64,000 bases of DNA, from assembly GCF_001424125.1 (NCBI RefSeq), contig NZ_LMQI01000002.1, positions 62,001-126,000 of the forward strand. Reading direction: 5' to 3'. This stretch comes from Cellulomonas sp. Leaf395. Its GTDB lineage: Bacteria; Actinomycetota; Actinomycetes; Actinomycetales; Cellulomonadaceae. Both the position numbers and the translations under genes were made by a program. Below, one piece after another: positions 44,141-52,432 of this stretch. The notes under the pieces are model-generated. The model was not told the origin of the DNA and made no database searches. It saw nothing but the letters and a program-made list of their open reading frames with translations. Positions within the stretch are counted from its first letter, which is position 1, and each line of letters opens with the position of its first letter.

Positions 44141-44830
44141 GTGGACGACGGCTTCCTCCAGCAGTACCTGTCGCTGTTCGACGAGTTCGACGTGCTCGCC
44201 GCGTTCTGGGTCAACATCCAGCTGACGTTCTTCGCGGGGATCCTCGCGCTGATCCTCGGGACGCTCCTCGCGACCATGCGGATCTCGCCGGTGCCGAGCC
44301 TGCGCTGGGCGGGCTCGACCTACGTCACGCTCCTGCGCAACACCCCGCTGACGATCATCATGGTCTTCTGCGTGCTCGGGCTCTGGGGGCAGCTGGGCAT
44401 CACGCTCTCCCCCGACTTCACGACCAACTTCTTCCGCCTCGCCGTCGTCGGGCTGACCGTCTACCACGCCGCGTTCGTGTGCGAGGCGCTGAGATCCGGC
44501 GTCAACACCGTTCCGGTCGGTCAGGCCGAGGCCGCCCGCGCCATCGGCCTGTCGTTCTGGCCCGCGGCGCGACTGGTCATCCTCCCGCAGGCGTTCCGCG
44601 GCTCCGTCGCCCCGTTGGGCAACGTGCTCATCGCGCTGACCAAGAACTCGACGGTGGCCGCCGCCGCGTCCGTCGCCGAGGCCTCCAGCCTCATGCGCAC
44701 GATGATCGAGTTCAGGCCGGACGTGATCGTCGCCATCTTCCTCACCTTCGCCCTCGGCTTCGTCCTCATCGTCGTGCCGATCGGCCTGGCGACCACCTCA
44801 TTCTCGCGACGACTGACGGTGGCCCGATGA
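44141..44830 (+). CDS. gluC: Polar amino-acid ABC transporter permease (GluC-like)
   Basis: 229 aa membrane permease with about five helices (VNIQLTFFAGILALILGTLLATM, TIIMVFCVLGLWGQLG, and others). The EAA loop that contacts the ATPase is EAARAIGLSFWPAARLVILPQAFRGSVAPLGN (in outline). GTG 44141 is the start, with AAGGAG about 6 nt upstream. Its stop overlaps the gluD start (ATGA), so the two permeases are made in equal amounts. Confidence 0.9.
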   Translation: MDDGFLQQYLSLFDEFDVLAAFWVNIQLTFFAGILALILGTLLATMRISPVPSLRWAGSTYVTLLRNTPLTIIMVFCVLGLWGQLGITLSPDFTTNFFRLAVVGLTVYHAAFVCEALRSGVNTVPVGQAEAARAIGLSFWPAARLVILPQAFRGSVAPLGNVLIALTKNSTVAAAASVAEASSLMRTMIEFRPDVIVAIFLTFALGFVLIVVPIGLATTSFSRRLTVAR

Positions 44831-45687
44831 GCACCCTGTTCGACGTCCCCGGTCCCGTCGCCCGCCGACGCATGGTGTGGGTCAACATCGCCGCCACCAT
44901 CGTCGTCGTCGGCATCGCTGTGTGGGTGCTGCTCCGCCTCAACGCCAAGGGCCAGCTCGACGCCGCCCTGTGGAAGCCCTTCCTGACGGCCAGCCCCTGG
45001 GTCGACTACTTGATCCCCGGACTGGTCGAGACCCTCAAGGCCGCCGGCATCTCCATCGTGACCGCCGCTGTGTTCGGCTTCGTGTTCGGGCTCGGCCGGC
45101 TCTCGCCGTCCCGGGCGGTGCGTGGCGTCAGCGGCACGATCGTCGAGTTCTTCCGAGCCGTCCCCGTGCTGCTCATGATGATCTTCTTCTACCTCGGCCT
45201 CGGGAAGCTCCAGATCCTCGATCCGTCCGACGTCCCCCTGGTTGCCGTCGTCCTCGGCCTGACGTTCTACAACGGCTCCGTGTTCGCCGAGCTCGTCCGC
45301 TCCGGGGTGCACGGGCTGCCCCGCGGTCAGCGGGAGGCGGCACTGGCTGTCGGCCTGCGCGGGGGCCAGTCGTTGCGGCTGGTCGAGGTCCCGCAGGCTC
45401 TCATCGCGATGCTCCCCGCCATCGCCAGCCAGCTGGTCGTCATCCTCAAGGACACAGCGCTCGGCCTGATCGTCACCTACCCCGAGCTGCTGGACGCGGC
45501 GCGGCGGTTCGGCTCCGGCAACGGCAACATCCTGCAGGCACTGGTCGTCGCGGCGCTGGTCTTCATCGTCATCAACTACGCGCTGACCCGGTTGGCCGAC
45601 CAGCTCGCCGGCCGCGTCGGCAAGCGCACCGCGGGCAAGCCGCGCACCGAGGCGCCGAGCCTGGTCGTGGCGACCGGGAAGGACTAA
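44827..45687 (+). CDS. gluD: Polar amino-acid ABC transporter permease (GluD-like)
   Basis: 286 aa. One extra N-terminal helix (VNIAATIVVVGIAVWVLLRL) precedes the HisM-type permease core (LIPGLVETLKAAGISIVTAAVFGFVFG, EFFRAVPVLLMMIFFYLGLG in parts). The EAA loop is REAALAVGLRGGQSLRLVEVPQALIAMLP. It ends with a basic cytoplasmic tail. The stop codon abuts the convergent RNase Y stop with no base between and no terminator visible, so the two transcripts run into each other. Confidence 0.9.
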   Translation: MSTLFDVPGPVARRRMVWVNIAATIVVVGIAVWVLLRLNAKGQLDAALWKPFLTASPWVDYLIPGLVETLKAAGISIVTAAVFGFVFGLGRLSPSRAVRGVSGTIVEFFRAVPVLLMMIFFYLGLGKLQILDPSDVPLVAVVLGLTFYNGSVFAELVRSGVHGLPRGQREAALAVGLRGGQSLRLVEVPQALIAMLPAIASQLVVILKDTALGLIVTYPELLDAARRFGSGNGNILQALVVAALVFIVINYALTRLADQLAGRVGKRTAGKPRTEAPSLVVATGKD

Positions 45688-47187
45688 TCAGCCGGCGGTC
45701 GCGCTCGCGCGCATCTCGCGCACGACCGTCACCGTGATCTCGCCCGGGTACGCCAGATCGGCCTCGATGTGGCGGGCGATCGCGACCGCCAGCTGCGGCA
45801 GCGCGTAGTCGTCGACCTCGGACGGCTCCACGATCACGCGGACCTCACGGCCCGCAGACATGGCCAGGGCTCGTCGCACCCCGGCATGCGCAGCGACGAG
45901 CTGCTCGAGCTTGTCGATGCGCTCGACGTACTGACCCAGCTCCTCACGGCGCGCACCGGGCCGGGAGGCGGATATCGCGTCCGCGACCTGCACCAGCACG
46001 GCCTCGACCGTCTCCGGTGCCACCTCGTCGTGGTGCGCGGCGATCGCGTTGACCACCTGGGCAGACTCTCCGTGCCGGCGGGCGAGGTCCGCACCGAGCG
46101 CGGCATGCGTGCCCTGCAGCTCCGCCGTCAGGGTCTTTCCGACGTCGTGCAGGAACGCACCACGGCGGGTGACCTCGACGTCCGCGCCGATCTCCGCGGC
46201 GAGGGCAGCGGCGAGCTGTGCGGACTCCACGAGATGCTCCAGCACGTTCTGCCCGTAGGACGTGCGCAGGCGCAACCGCCCCAGCGTGCGGACGAGCGTC
46301 GGGTGCAGCCTGCTCACCCCGGCTCGCTCGGCGGCGTCGTGTCCTGCGGAGTCGGTGCGGTCGTCAGCGCCGGCGAGCGCCTCGGCGTAGGCCTGCTCGA
46401 TCCGCTGGGGGTGGATGCGACCGTCCGCCATGAGGGCCTCGAGGGCGACCTGGGCAACCTCGCGGCGCTCGGTGTCGAAGCACGAGAGGACCACCGCGTC
46501 GGGCTGGTCGTCGACGAGGACGTTCACACCTGTCAGCGCCTCGAAGGACCGGATGTTGCGGCCCTCCTTGCCGATGATCCGACCTTTCATCTCGTCGGAC
46601 GGGAGCGGAAGGACGGTGAGCGGTGACTGCGTGCTCGTCGGCACGGCGAGCCGCTGGACGGCTGTGGTGACGATGCGCCGCGCCCGGGCGTCCGCGGTCC
46701 GGCGCGCCTGGGCTTCGGCGCGTCGGACCTGTGCGGCCGCGTCGTTCTGCGCCTGCTCGACGATCCGACGGGTCAGCTCCGTGCGGGCGTCGTCCGCGGT
46801 GAGGCCGGTGACGGTCTCGAGCTCCACGAGTGCGGCTCGCTCCGCCGCCGCCGCCCGCTCCGCTGCCGTGCGTTCCGACTCCTCCAGGACCCGTGTGCTC
46901 GCTCGGCGGGCCTCCGCGGCGGCATCGGCTTCGGCGCGCGCCCGGCGTTCGAGCTCGTCGATCTCGATCCGCTTCGTCGCGGCGGACTGCTCGCGCTCGA
47001 CCAGGCGCTTCTCACGCAGCTCGACGTCCTCGCGCATCGCGCGCGCCGCGTCCTTGATGGAGGCGACGTCCGCCTCTGCTCGGGAACGGTGCTGGGCGGC
47101 CTCCCGACGGGCGACGAGGACGAGCACGAGGGCCACGAGGCAGGCGCCGAGCAGCCCGACGATCGTGCCGGTGGCGCCTGCGTCCAC
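45688..47187 (-). CDS. rny: Ribonuclease Y
   Basis: 499 aa membrane-anchored endoribonuclease that starts mRNA decay. An N-terminal membrane helix (TIVGLLGACLVALVLVLVA) is followed by a long Arg/Glu/Ala coiled coil (about residues 35-170), a KH domain with GRIIGKEGRNIRSFEALTG, and an HD domain with catalytic HDVGK and HHDE. The GTG at 47187 is chosen because AGGAGG lies 5 nt upstream and the membrane helix then begins at once, as in Bacillus; an upstream ATG at 47247 would add about 20 non-conserved residues. It follows the recA-recX operon after 242 bp containing a tandem repeat. Confidence 0.9.
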   Translation of the reverse strand: MDAGATGTIVGLLGACLVALVLVLVARREAAQHRSRAEADVASIKDAARAMREDVELREKRLVEREQSAATKRIEIDELERRARAEADAAAEARRASTRVLEESERTAAERAAAAERAALVELETVTGLTADDARTELTRRIVEQAQNDAAAQVRRAEAQARRTADARARRIVTTAVQRLAVPTSTQSPLTVLPLPSDEMKGRIIGKEGRNIRSFEALTGVNVLVDDQPDAVVLSCFDTERREVAQVALEALMADGRIHPQRIEQAYAEALAGADDRTDSAGHDAAERAGVSRLHPTLVRTLGRLRLRTSYGQNVLEHLVESAQLAAALAAEIGADVEVTRRGAFLHDVGKTLTAELQGTHAALGADLARRHGESAQVVNAIAAHHDEVAPETVEAVLVQVADAISASRPGARREELGQYVERIDKLEQLVAAHAGVRRALAMSAGREVRVIVEPSEVDDYALPQLAVAIARHIEADLAYPGEITVTVVREMRASATAG

Positions 47188-47301
47188 AACGTCCTCCTGG
47201 TCCGACCGCACGCCGCGCACCGGTGCCGGTGCGGGGGTTGCGGCCATTGTCGCGCACACGCACCGCCGTTCGGCACACCGCCACCTCCGGGGTCACCCGG
47301 T

Positions 47302-47440
47302 GTGTCTGCTCCGTCCCGGACGGTCGCGTTGCTGGGTGTGGCCGAGCCGCCCGGGTGGTCACGCCTCCCGCTGTGTCCGAGCCGACCCGGACGGTCGCGG
47401 CTCGCGGGGTGTCTGAGCCGCCCGGACGGTCACTGATCCG
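47302..47440. repeat. Four imperfect tandem repeats of 31-37 bp
   Basis: Units beginning GTGT at 47302, 47336, 47373 and 47409, each of the form GTGT-(ctg/ccg)-AGCCG-(c/a)CCCGGACGGTC-gcgg... with variation. The last unit overlaps the end of recX (stop codon at 47430). The 242 bp between recX and RNase Y hold nothing else recognisable. Unit length is not a multiple of three throughout, so this is a DNA repeat and not a repeat protein. Confidence 0.6.
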
Positions 47441-48017
47441 CGTCGAACCCGTCCAGGTCGCTGCTGGCTGTCGATTCCTGCGCAGCGAGCTCCTCGCGGA
47501 CGAGCCGAGCCACGAGCCCCGGTGGGTATCCCCTGCGCCCGAGCGCTGCGAACGTCCGTCGCGACCGCGTCAGCGCATCCAGTCCCGACGTCGAGGCGAG
47601 CTTGCGCCGGACGAGCATCCGCGCTGCCGACTCCTCGTCGTCCGCGTCGACCTGCTCCAGCGCCTCGCTGGCCAGCTCGTCGTCGATCCCGCGGCGGCGG
47701 AGCTCGACGGCGATGGCCCGGCGCGAGAGCCCGCGCTCCGCGTGCCGCGTCCGGACGACCATCCGGGCGTACTCGGCGTCGTCGATCAGCCCGACCTCGG
47801 TGAACCGGTCGAGCACCCGCTGCGCGACCTCATCGGGAACGTCCTTGCGCGCCATCGCCTCAGCAAGCTGCGCCCGGCTGCGCGGCGCGGAGGTCAGGAG
47901 GCGCAGCGCGATCGCTCGCGCCACGGACTCCTGGTCCGGCTCGGCGTCCTGCGCAGCCGCGCCCGTCGAGGGCGGTTCGGTCCCGAACCGCCCTCGACGT
48001 CGAGTACTGCTAGTCAT
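47430..48017 (-). CDS. recX: Regulatory protein RecX
   Basis: 195 aa modulator that binds RecA filaments and limits their growth. It consists of tandem three-helix repeats (RAIALRLLTSAPRSRAQLAEAMARKDVPDEVAQRVLDRF in outline, then VGLIDDAEYARMVVRTRHAERGLSRRAIAVELRRRGI, and LVRRKL...FAALGRRGYPPGLVARLV). The ATG at 48017 lies 8 bp after the recA stop, as in other actinobacteria; it should be induced together with recA. The final ten codons overlap the downstream tandem repeat. Confidence 0.92.
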   Translation of the reverse strand: MTSSTRRRGRFGTEPPSTGAAAQDAEPDQESVARAIALRLLTSAPRSRAQLAEAMARKDVPDEVAQRVLDRFTEVGLIDDAEYARMVVRTRHAERGLSRRAIAVELRRRGIDDELASEALEQVDADDEESAARMLVRRKLASTSGLDALTRSRRTFAALGRRGYPPGLVARLVREELAAQESTASSDLDGFDADQ

Positions 48018-48025
48018 CCGACTGC

Positions 48026-49066
48026 TCAGAAGTCCACGGTCGGCACGGCGTCGGCGGGCGCGTCGACCCGTGCTCCGATACCGAGCTTCTCCTTGATCTT
48101 CTTGTCCAGCTCGATGGCCAGGTCCGGGTTGTCCCGGAGGAAGCTGCGGGCGTTCTCCTTGCCCTGACCCAGCTGGTCGCCCTCGTACGTGTACCAGGCA
48201 CCGGACTTGCGCACGAAGCCGTGCTCCACGCCCATGTCGATGAGGCTGCCCTCGCGGGAGATACCGACCCCGTAGAGGATGTCGAACTCCGCCTGCTTGA
48301 AGGGCGGCGCCATCTTGTTCTTGACGATCTTCACGCGGGTCCGGTTGCCGACGGCCTCCGTGCCCTCCTTGAGGGTCTCGATGCGGCGGATGTCCAGGCG
48401 CACCGACGCGTAGAACTTGAGCGCCTTGCCACCGGTGGTCGTCTCGGGCGACCCGAACATCACGCCGATCTTCTCGCGGAGCTGGTTGATGAAGATGGCC
48501 GTGGTGCCGGACGAGTTGAGCGCACCGGTGATCTTGCGCAGCGCCTGGGACATGAGCCGGGCCTGGAGGCCGACGTGGCTGTCACCCATCTCGCCCTCGA
48601 TCTCGGCCTTGGGCACGAGCGCGGCGACCGAGTCGACGACGATGACGTCGATGGCACCGGAGCGGATCAGCATGTCCATGATCTCGAGCGCCTGCTCACC
48701 GGTGTCCGGCTGGGAGACGAGGAGCGCGTCGGTGTCGACGCCGAGCTTCTTGGCGTACTCCGGGTCCAGCGCGTGCTCCGCGTCGATGAAGGCGGCGATG
48801 CCGCCGGCCTTCTGCGCGTTGGCGACCGCGTGCAGCGCGAGCGTGGTCTTGCCGGAGGACTCCGGGCCGTAGATCTCGACGACCCTGCCGCGCGGCAGCC
48901 CGCCGATGCCGAGCGCGACGTCCAGGGCGATGGAGCCGGTGGGGATGACCTCGACCGGGGCGCGGCCGTCGTCCCCGAGCCGCATGATCGACCCCTTGCC
49001 GAACTGGCGGTCGATCTGGCTGAGCGCGGCCTCCAGGGCCTTCTCGCGATCCTTCGGTGCGGGCAT
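48026..49066 (-). CDS. recA: Recombinase RecA
   Basis: 346 aa, the central recombinase and SOS co-protease. Walker [16 protein letters not shown] near residue 70, Walker [12 protein letters not shown], the L1 region [23 protein letters not shown] and L2 [29 protein letters not shown] (in outline) are intact. No intein interrupts the P-loop or other intein sites, unlike Mycobacterium tuberculosis recA. The ATG at 49066 lies about 57 nt after a PafBC/RecA-NDp type promoter, and a LexA box lies a further 90 bp upstream, giving dual damage control. Confidence 0.98.
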   Translation of the reverse strand: MPAPKDREKALEAALSQIDRQFGKGSIMRLGDDGRAPVEVIPTGSIALDVALGIGGLPRGRVVEIYGPESSGKTTLALHAVANAQKAGGIAAFIDAEHALDPEYAKKLGVDTDALLVSQPDTGEQALEIMDMLIRSGAIDVIVVDSVAALVPKAEIEGEMGDSHVGLQARLMSQALRKITGALNSSGTTAIFINQLREKIGVMFGSPETTTGGKALKFYASVRLDIRRIETLKEGTEAVGNRTRVKIVKNKMAPPFKQAEFDILYGVGISREGSLIDMGVEHGFVRKSGAWYTYEGDQLGQGKENARSFLRDNPDLAIELDKKIKEKLGIGARVDAPADAVPTVDF

Positions 49067-49129
49067 GTCGACCTCGTCTGTCTCGAGCAGCGTCTGCTGC
49101 GGGTACGGGGGCTGGTCTTGTTGCGAGCG

Positions 49130-49151
49130 ACGCTATGTCCGACCACCGACA
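49130..49151 (-). promoter_or_regulatory. recA promoter of the PafBC/RecA-NDp type
   Basis: On the minus strand TGTCGGTG (49151-49144), exactly 8 bp, then TAGCGT (49135-49130). This matches the mycobacterial LexA-independent damage promoter TTGTCRGTG-N8-TANNNT except for the first T. The start would be near 49123. Confidence 0.8.
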
Positions 49152-49241
49152 TCCCGACCGCACCGCCCTCGTCCCCGGGATCCGGCTGCTGCCGGCGGGG
49201 CTGTGGGCGGGTCGGTCGTGCACCCGCATCCACCAGCCTAG

Positions 49242-49257
49242 CCGAACAGGTGTTCGA
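49242..49257. promoter_or_regulatory. LexA box upstream of recA
   Basis: CCGAACAGGTGTTCGA: CGAAC-N4-GTTCG core intact. It lies 176 bp upstream of recA and 17 bp beyond the end of the metallo-beta-lactamase-fold gene, implying a second, LexA-controlled recA promoter. Confidence 0.82.
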
Positions 49258-49273
49258 TGTATGCGACACGCCG

Positions 49274-50050
49274 TCAGCGTGTCGGGGCCAGCTCGATCTG
49301 CTCCCCCGGCTGCACCACGTGCACCGTGAGGGACGGCGCGACCCGGGCGGCGGCGTGCGCGAACGCGGGTCCCGCGCGGTCCATCCAGCCCGGCGGGAGC
49401 CGTCGCGACACCGGGGCGTGCAGCGTCCCCCAGTGCACCGGGACGGCAGCCCGCGCACCCACGCTCACGCACGCCCGCGCGGCCTGGACCGCGTCCATGT
49501 GCCCCCCGGACAACCGCGGGCCCCACCCGCCCACGGGCACCAGCGCGAGGTCGATCGGGCCGCCCGCGAGCGTCGGGATGTCCACCATCGCCGCGAACGG
49601 CGCGGTGTCCCCTGCGAACCAGACCCGGAACGACTCCGTCGCGATCAGGAACCCGTGCGTCGCGTTGGGCCGGTGCGGCATCGGACGGTGGGCGTGCACC
49701 GCCGGCACCATCCGTAGTCGCACGTCGGAGCCGGGTACCTGCCACCACTGCGCGTCCAGGAGACCCGCGGCCGCGTCGATGCCCCGGCTCCGCAGCCACC
49801 GGGCGTTGGCGGGGGCGGTCAGCACCGGGATGTCCTCGAGCAGCCGCAGCGAGCCGAGCTCGGCGTGGTCGTGGTGCAGGTGCGACAGCAGCACCGCGCC
49901 GGCACCCTGCCAGTCCTCCGGACGCGGTGCGGCGCCCCGACGGCGCAGCAGCCCGGCGTGCCGCAGCAGCAGCGGGTCCGTGAGCAGCCGGACGCCGTCG
50001 ACGTCGAGCACCGTGCTCGCGTGACCCAGCCAGCGCAGCCGCAGGGTCAT
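49274..50050 (-). CDS. Metallo-beta-lactamase-fold hydrolase (UlaG/NAPE-PLD-like)
   Basis: 258 aa. Metal-binding motif LLSHLHHDHAELGSL (HxHHDH near residue 57), further ligands in FAGDTAPF and VPVHWGT, and opening LRWLGHASTVLDVDGVRLLTDPLL are those of the UlaG/NAPE-PLD-like family. Substrate unknown. The ATG at 50050 overlaps the stop of the membrane phosphodiesterase gene by 4 bp, so the two form an operon; both are phosphoester-type hydrolase folds, which may hint at a shared lipid or nucleotide substrate. Confidence 0.87.
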   Translation of the reverse strand: MTLRLRWLGHASTVLDVDGVRLLTDPLLLRHAGLLRRRGAAPRPEDWQGAGAVLLSHLHHDHAELGSLRLLEDIPVLTAPANARWLRSRGIDAAAGLLDAQWWQVPGSDVRLRMVPAVHAHRPMPHRPNATHGFLIATESFRVWFAGDTAPFAAMVDIPTLAGGPIDLALVPVGGWGPRLSGGHMDAVQAARACVSVGARAAVPVHWGTLHAPVSRRLPPGWMDRAGPAFAHAAARVAPSLTVHVVQPGEQIELAPTR

Positions 50051-52125
50051 GGCCGCAGACCGGCGGCGTCCGCCCAGCGGACCAGCTGCTCGTGCACCAT
50101 CTCGGCGCCCACCAGGATCTCGTCGTCACCGACGGGCTCGCGCAGCTCGTCGGCCATCTCCCACCGGGTGGGGTGCAGCAGGAACGCGTGGTTCTGCGCA
50201 CCTCCGATTCCGCCGTGCGACCCGACCTGGCCCTCGAAGGCGTGCACGTGGCCGCGGTCGGTGACGGTCGAGATGAGCAGCAGGTCGCCCGTGTGCGGGA
50301 GCCGCGCCGCACGCACGAGGTCCGCGTGCCCGCGCGGACCGTACGGCAGCAGGGGGTCCTCGCCCTCGGGCACCGCGCCCTCCTGCTCCAGCAGGACGAG
50401 GCCGCGAGGACCGATCGCGACGAGGCCCTGCTCCTCCGTGTCGACCACGACGACGCCGACGCCCGGCCGTTCCGCGAGCCCGGTCACGAGACCGGGCCAG
50501 CGCTCCTGGAAGTCCTCGAGCGTCAACCGGTGCGGCACCTGCGGGAACCAGACGAGCCCCAGGTTCCCCGAGCCCACCGTGACCACGTCCGGCAGGTCCC
50601 CCGCCGCGGCGGGCTGCTTGGGGCGCCCCTGGTCGGGACCGAGGACAGCAGAGCCGCGGGAGAGGTTCAGTGCGCTGTTGACCAGTGCGTTGAGCAGACC
50701 CCAGTCCTCCCCCGTGTCGCTCTTGACGCCGTCGGCGGCCGGCTCTGCCATGAGCACGCGCACCGAGTCGAGCAACGTCTCGCCCCCGAGCTGCTCGTAG
50801 GTGGCACCGAGCGCCTGGCCGTGGTCGGAGACCACGACGATCTCGTAGCCACGCGGCGCGACGGCGACGACCCGTTCGAGCGTGCCGAGCACCCGGTCCA
50901 GGCCTTCCAGCGACCGGAGCGACTCGGGGCGTGTCGGTCCCGCGTGGTGCGCGATCTCGTCGTAGTCCACGAGGTCGACGTAGATGGTGGGAGCACCGCG
51001 CAGCAGCGCCTCCGCCACCAGGGAGGTGTTCAGGTCCCGCAGGAGCACGTTGGTGATCCCCCGCAGCACCACGTACCAGCCGCCGCGGGAGATGCGCGGC
51101 TGCACGTCACGGATCCGCTGGCGGTGCGCCTGGTAGAGCTCCTTGAGCATCTCTCCCACGGACACGCTCACGGCGCGGGCCAGCACGAACGGGCTCGCGA
51201 AGAAGCGCACGTACGCCGGCCCCGGGCCGAGGCCTCCGTCGGGACCCTTGGTGCGCGACCTGCTCATCACCACGAAGGCGGTCTCGGCGTCGCCGGAGAA
51301 CATCGTCGAGACGGCCGTCCCTCCGCCCGCGAGCAGTCCCTTGCCCGTGGTCAGGCGCTGCTCGACGAGCGCAGCGTCCTCGGGGTGGTTGGTCACCACG
51401 AGCCGCCCGAGGTCCCGGTCCCACCAGCGGAACGCGGGGATCTGCGACGAGTCGCCGTGCAGCAGGCCGGCCTGGCTCGCGGGCGTCGTCGACGGGATCC
51501 GGGCCCACCAGTCCTCGAGCGTGTGGCTGCCCGTGCTCAGCCACCGCTGGATGTTCGGCGCGAGCCCCGCCTCGATGGCCTCCCGCAGGACGGGCGCGGC
51601 GACGCCGTCCAGCTGCACGACGAGCATCCCGCCGGGACGCGGCTCCCCCGCCGACGGTGCGCGGACGCCCTCGCGGCGGGCCTGCCGGCGCGCGCGCCGG
51701 ACCAGGTCCGAGACCACGTAGTCGCTGTTGCTGGCGCCGATCAGCCAACGCCCGATCGCCATGACGATCGCCGTGACCACGAGGACGCCGAGGACGGCCC
51801 ACAGGGTGTCCGCGTCGATGCCGGGGACGAGCGACAGCGCGAGCCACAGCACGGCCACCTGCGCGAGCAGCCCCAGGCCGAGAGCCAGAGCGGCACTGCC
51901 TCGCCGCGCCAGGAACCGCAGCGGCGCCCGCAGCAGCAGGTCCCCGGCGGCCACCACTGCGGCAGCGAACACGATCGCCGCGGGCGAGTCGGAGCGGATT
52001 CCGTCGATCACTGCGACGGCGACGGCGAGACCGACGGTGGTGGTGAGGAGGGTCAGCACCGCCTCGCCGATGTCACGCAGCGTGGGCATCCAGGACGGCG
52101 TACGCGGTCCGGTGGAGGGTGTCAT
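50047..52125 (-). CDS. Membrane protein: holin-like helices fused to an alkaline-phosphatase-superfamily phosphodiesterase
   Basis: 692 aa. Four N-terminal membrane helices (about residues 20-130: AVLTLLTTTVGLAVAVAVID, AAIVFAAAVVAAGDLLL, ALGLGLLAQVAVLWLALSL, LWAVLGVLVVTAIVMAI) of the type annotated as phage holin family, then a large domain of the type I phosphodiesterase/nucleotide pyrophosphatase superfamily with MLVVQLDGVAAPVLREA, a nucleophile-type Thr/Ser in RIPSTTPASQAG, YVDLVDYDEIAHHAG and VVVSDHGQALG as metal sites. The fusion is seen in several actinobacteria and is not of phage origin here. Substrate unknown. Confidence 0.82.
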   Translation of the reverse strand: MTPSTGPRTPSWMPTLRDIGEAVLTLLTTTVGLAVAVAVIDGIRSDSPAAIVFAAAVVAAGDLLLRAPLRFLARRGSAALALGLGLLAQVAVLWLALSLVPGIDADTLWAVLGVLVVTAIVMAIGRWLIGASNSDYVVSDLVRRARRQARREGVRAPSAGEPRPGGMLVVQLDGVAAPVLREAIEAGLAPNIQRWLSTGSHTLEDWWARIPSTTPASQAGLLHGDSSQIPAFRWWDRDLGRLVVTNHPEDAALVEQRLTTGKGLLAGGGTAVSTMFSGDAETAFVVMSRSRTKGPDGGLGPGPAYVRFFASPFVLARAVSVSVGEMLKELYQAHRQRIRDVQPRISRGGWYVVLRGITNVLLRDLNTSLVAEALLRGAPTIYVDLVDYDEIAHHAGPTRPESLRSLEGLDRVLGTLERVVAVAPRGYEIVVVSDHGQALGATYEQLGGETLLDSVRVLMAEPAADGVKSDTGEDWGLLNALVNSALNLSRGSAVLGPDQGRPKQPAAAGDLPDVVTVGSGNLGLVWFPQVPHRLTLEDFQERWPGLVTGLAERPGVGVVVVDTEEQGLVAIGPRGLVLLEQEGAVPEGEDPLLPYGPRGHADLVRAARLPHTGDLLLISTVTDRGHVHAFEGQVGSHGGIGGAQNHAFLLHPTRWEMADELREPVGDDEILVGAEMVHEQLVRWADAAGLRP

Positions 52126-52137
52126 CGGTGGTCTCTC

Positions 52138-52371
52138 CTAGGCCCGTGGTGGCGCCGGGCGGCGGGCGTCGGCGCCCCAGCGGGCGTTCTCCGGGATCTC
52201 GAGCTCGTCGCAGAGCGCGTGCCAGACGGTCCGCGGCTCGACGTTGTCGTCGAGGGCCTGCATCGCGGTGCGCTGGTCGAGCCCTCGCAGCACGAGCTCA
52301 CGCGTGAGCTCCCGGCCGTGCGCGCTGCCGAGGACCTCGTCCACCAGCAGCCAGAACTCTCGTAACCTCAC
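52138..52371 (-). CDS. DUF3046 small protein
   Basis: 77 aa. RLREFWLLVDEVLGSAHGRELTRELVL, QRTAMQALDDN and PRTVWHALCDELEIPENARWG (in parts) match DUF3046, a small actinobacterial family regularly encoded close to recA. Function unknown. The GTG at 52371 lies 6 nt after a CAGGCT -10-like sequence. Its start codon is only 61 bp from the divergent lhr start. It ends 12 bp before the membrane phosphodiesterase gene and may be co-transcribed with it. Confidence 0.87.
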   Translation of the reverse strand: MRLREFWLLVDEVLGSAHGRELTRELVLRGLDQRTAMQALDDNVEPRTVWHALCDELEIPENARWGADARRPAPPRA

Positions 52372-52377
52372 GGTGAC

Positions 52378-52383
52378 AGCCTG
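52378..52383 (-). promoter_or_regulatory. Leaderless-type -10 for the DUF3046 gene
   Basis: CAGGCT-gtcacc-GTG on the minus strand, divergent from and close to the lhr promoter. Confidence 0.35.
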
Positions 52384-52404
52384 CCACTCTCCAGGGGGCG
52401 CGGG

Positions 52405-52426
52405 TGTCGGTGGCGGCCGACACAAT
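52405..52426 (+). promoter_or_regulatory. lhr promoter of the PafBC/RecA-NDp type, leaderless
   Basis: TGTCGGTG (52405-52412), 8 bp, CACAAT (52421-52426), then 6 nt to the GTG at 52433. The upstream motif and spacing equal those of recA; the -10 differs from TANNNT only in its first base. The same sequence also forms the inverted repeat GTGTCGG-N6-CCGACAC (52404-52423). Confidence 0.65.
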
Positions 52427-52432
52427 GGCCGG

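Noticed and set aside
50047..52125. Holin annotation as evidence of a prophage
   Set aside because: No phage structural, lysis, integrase or attachment sequences are present nearby; the helices are fused to an enzyme domain and the surroundings are core genes.
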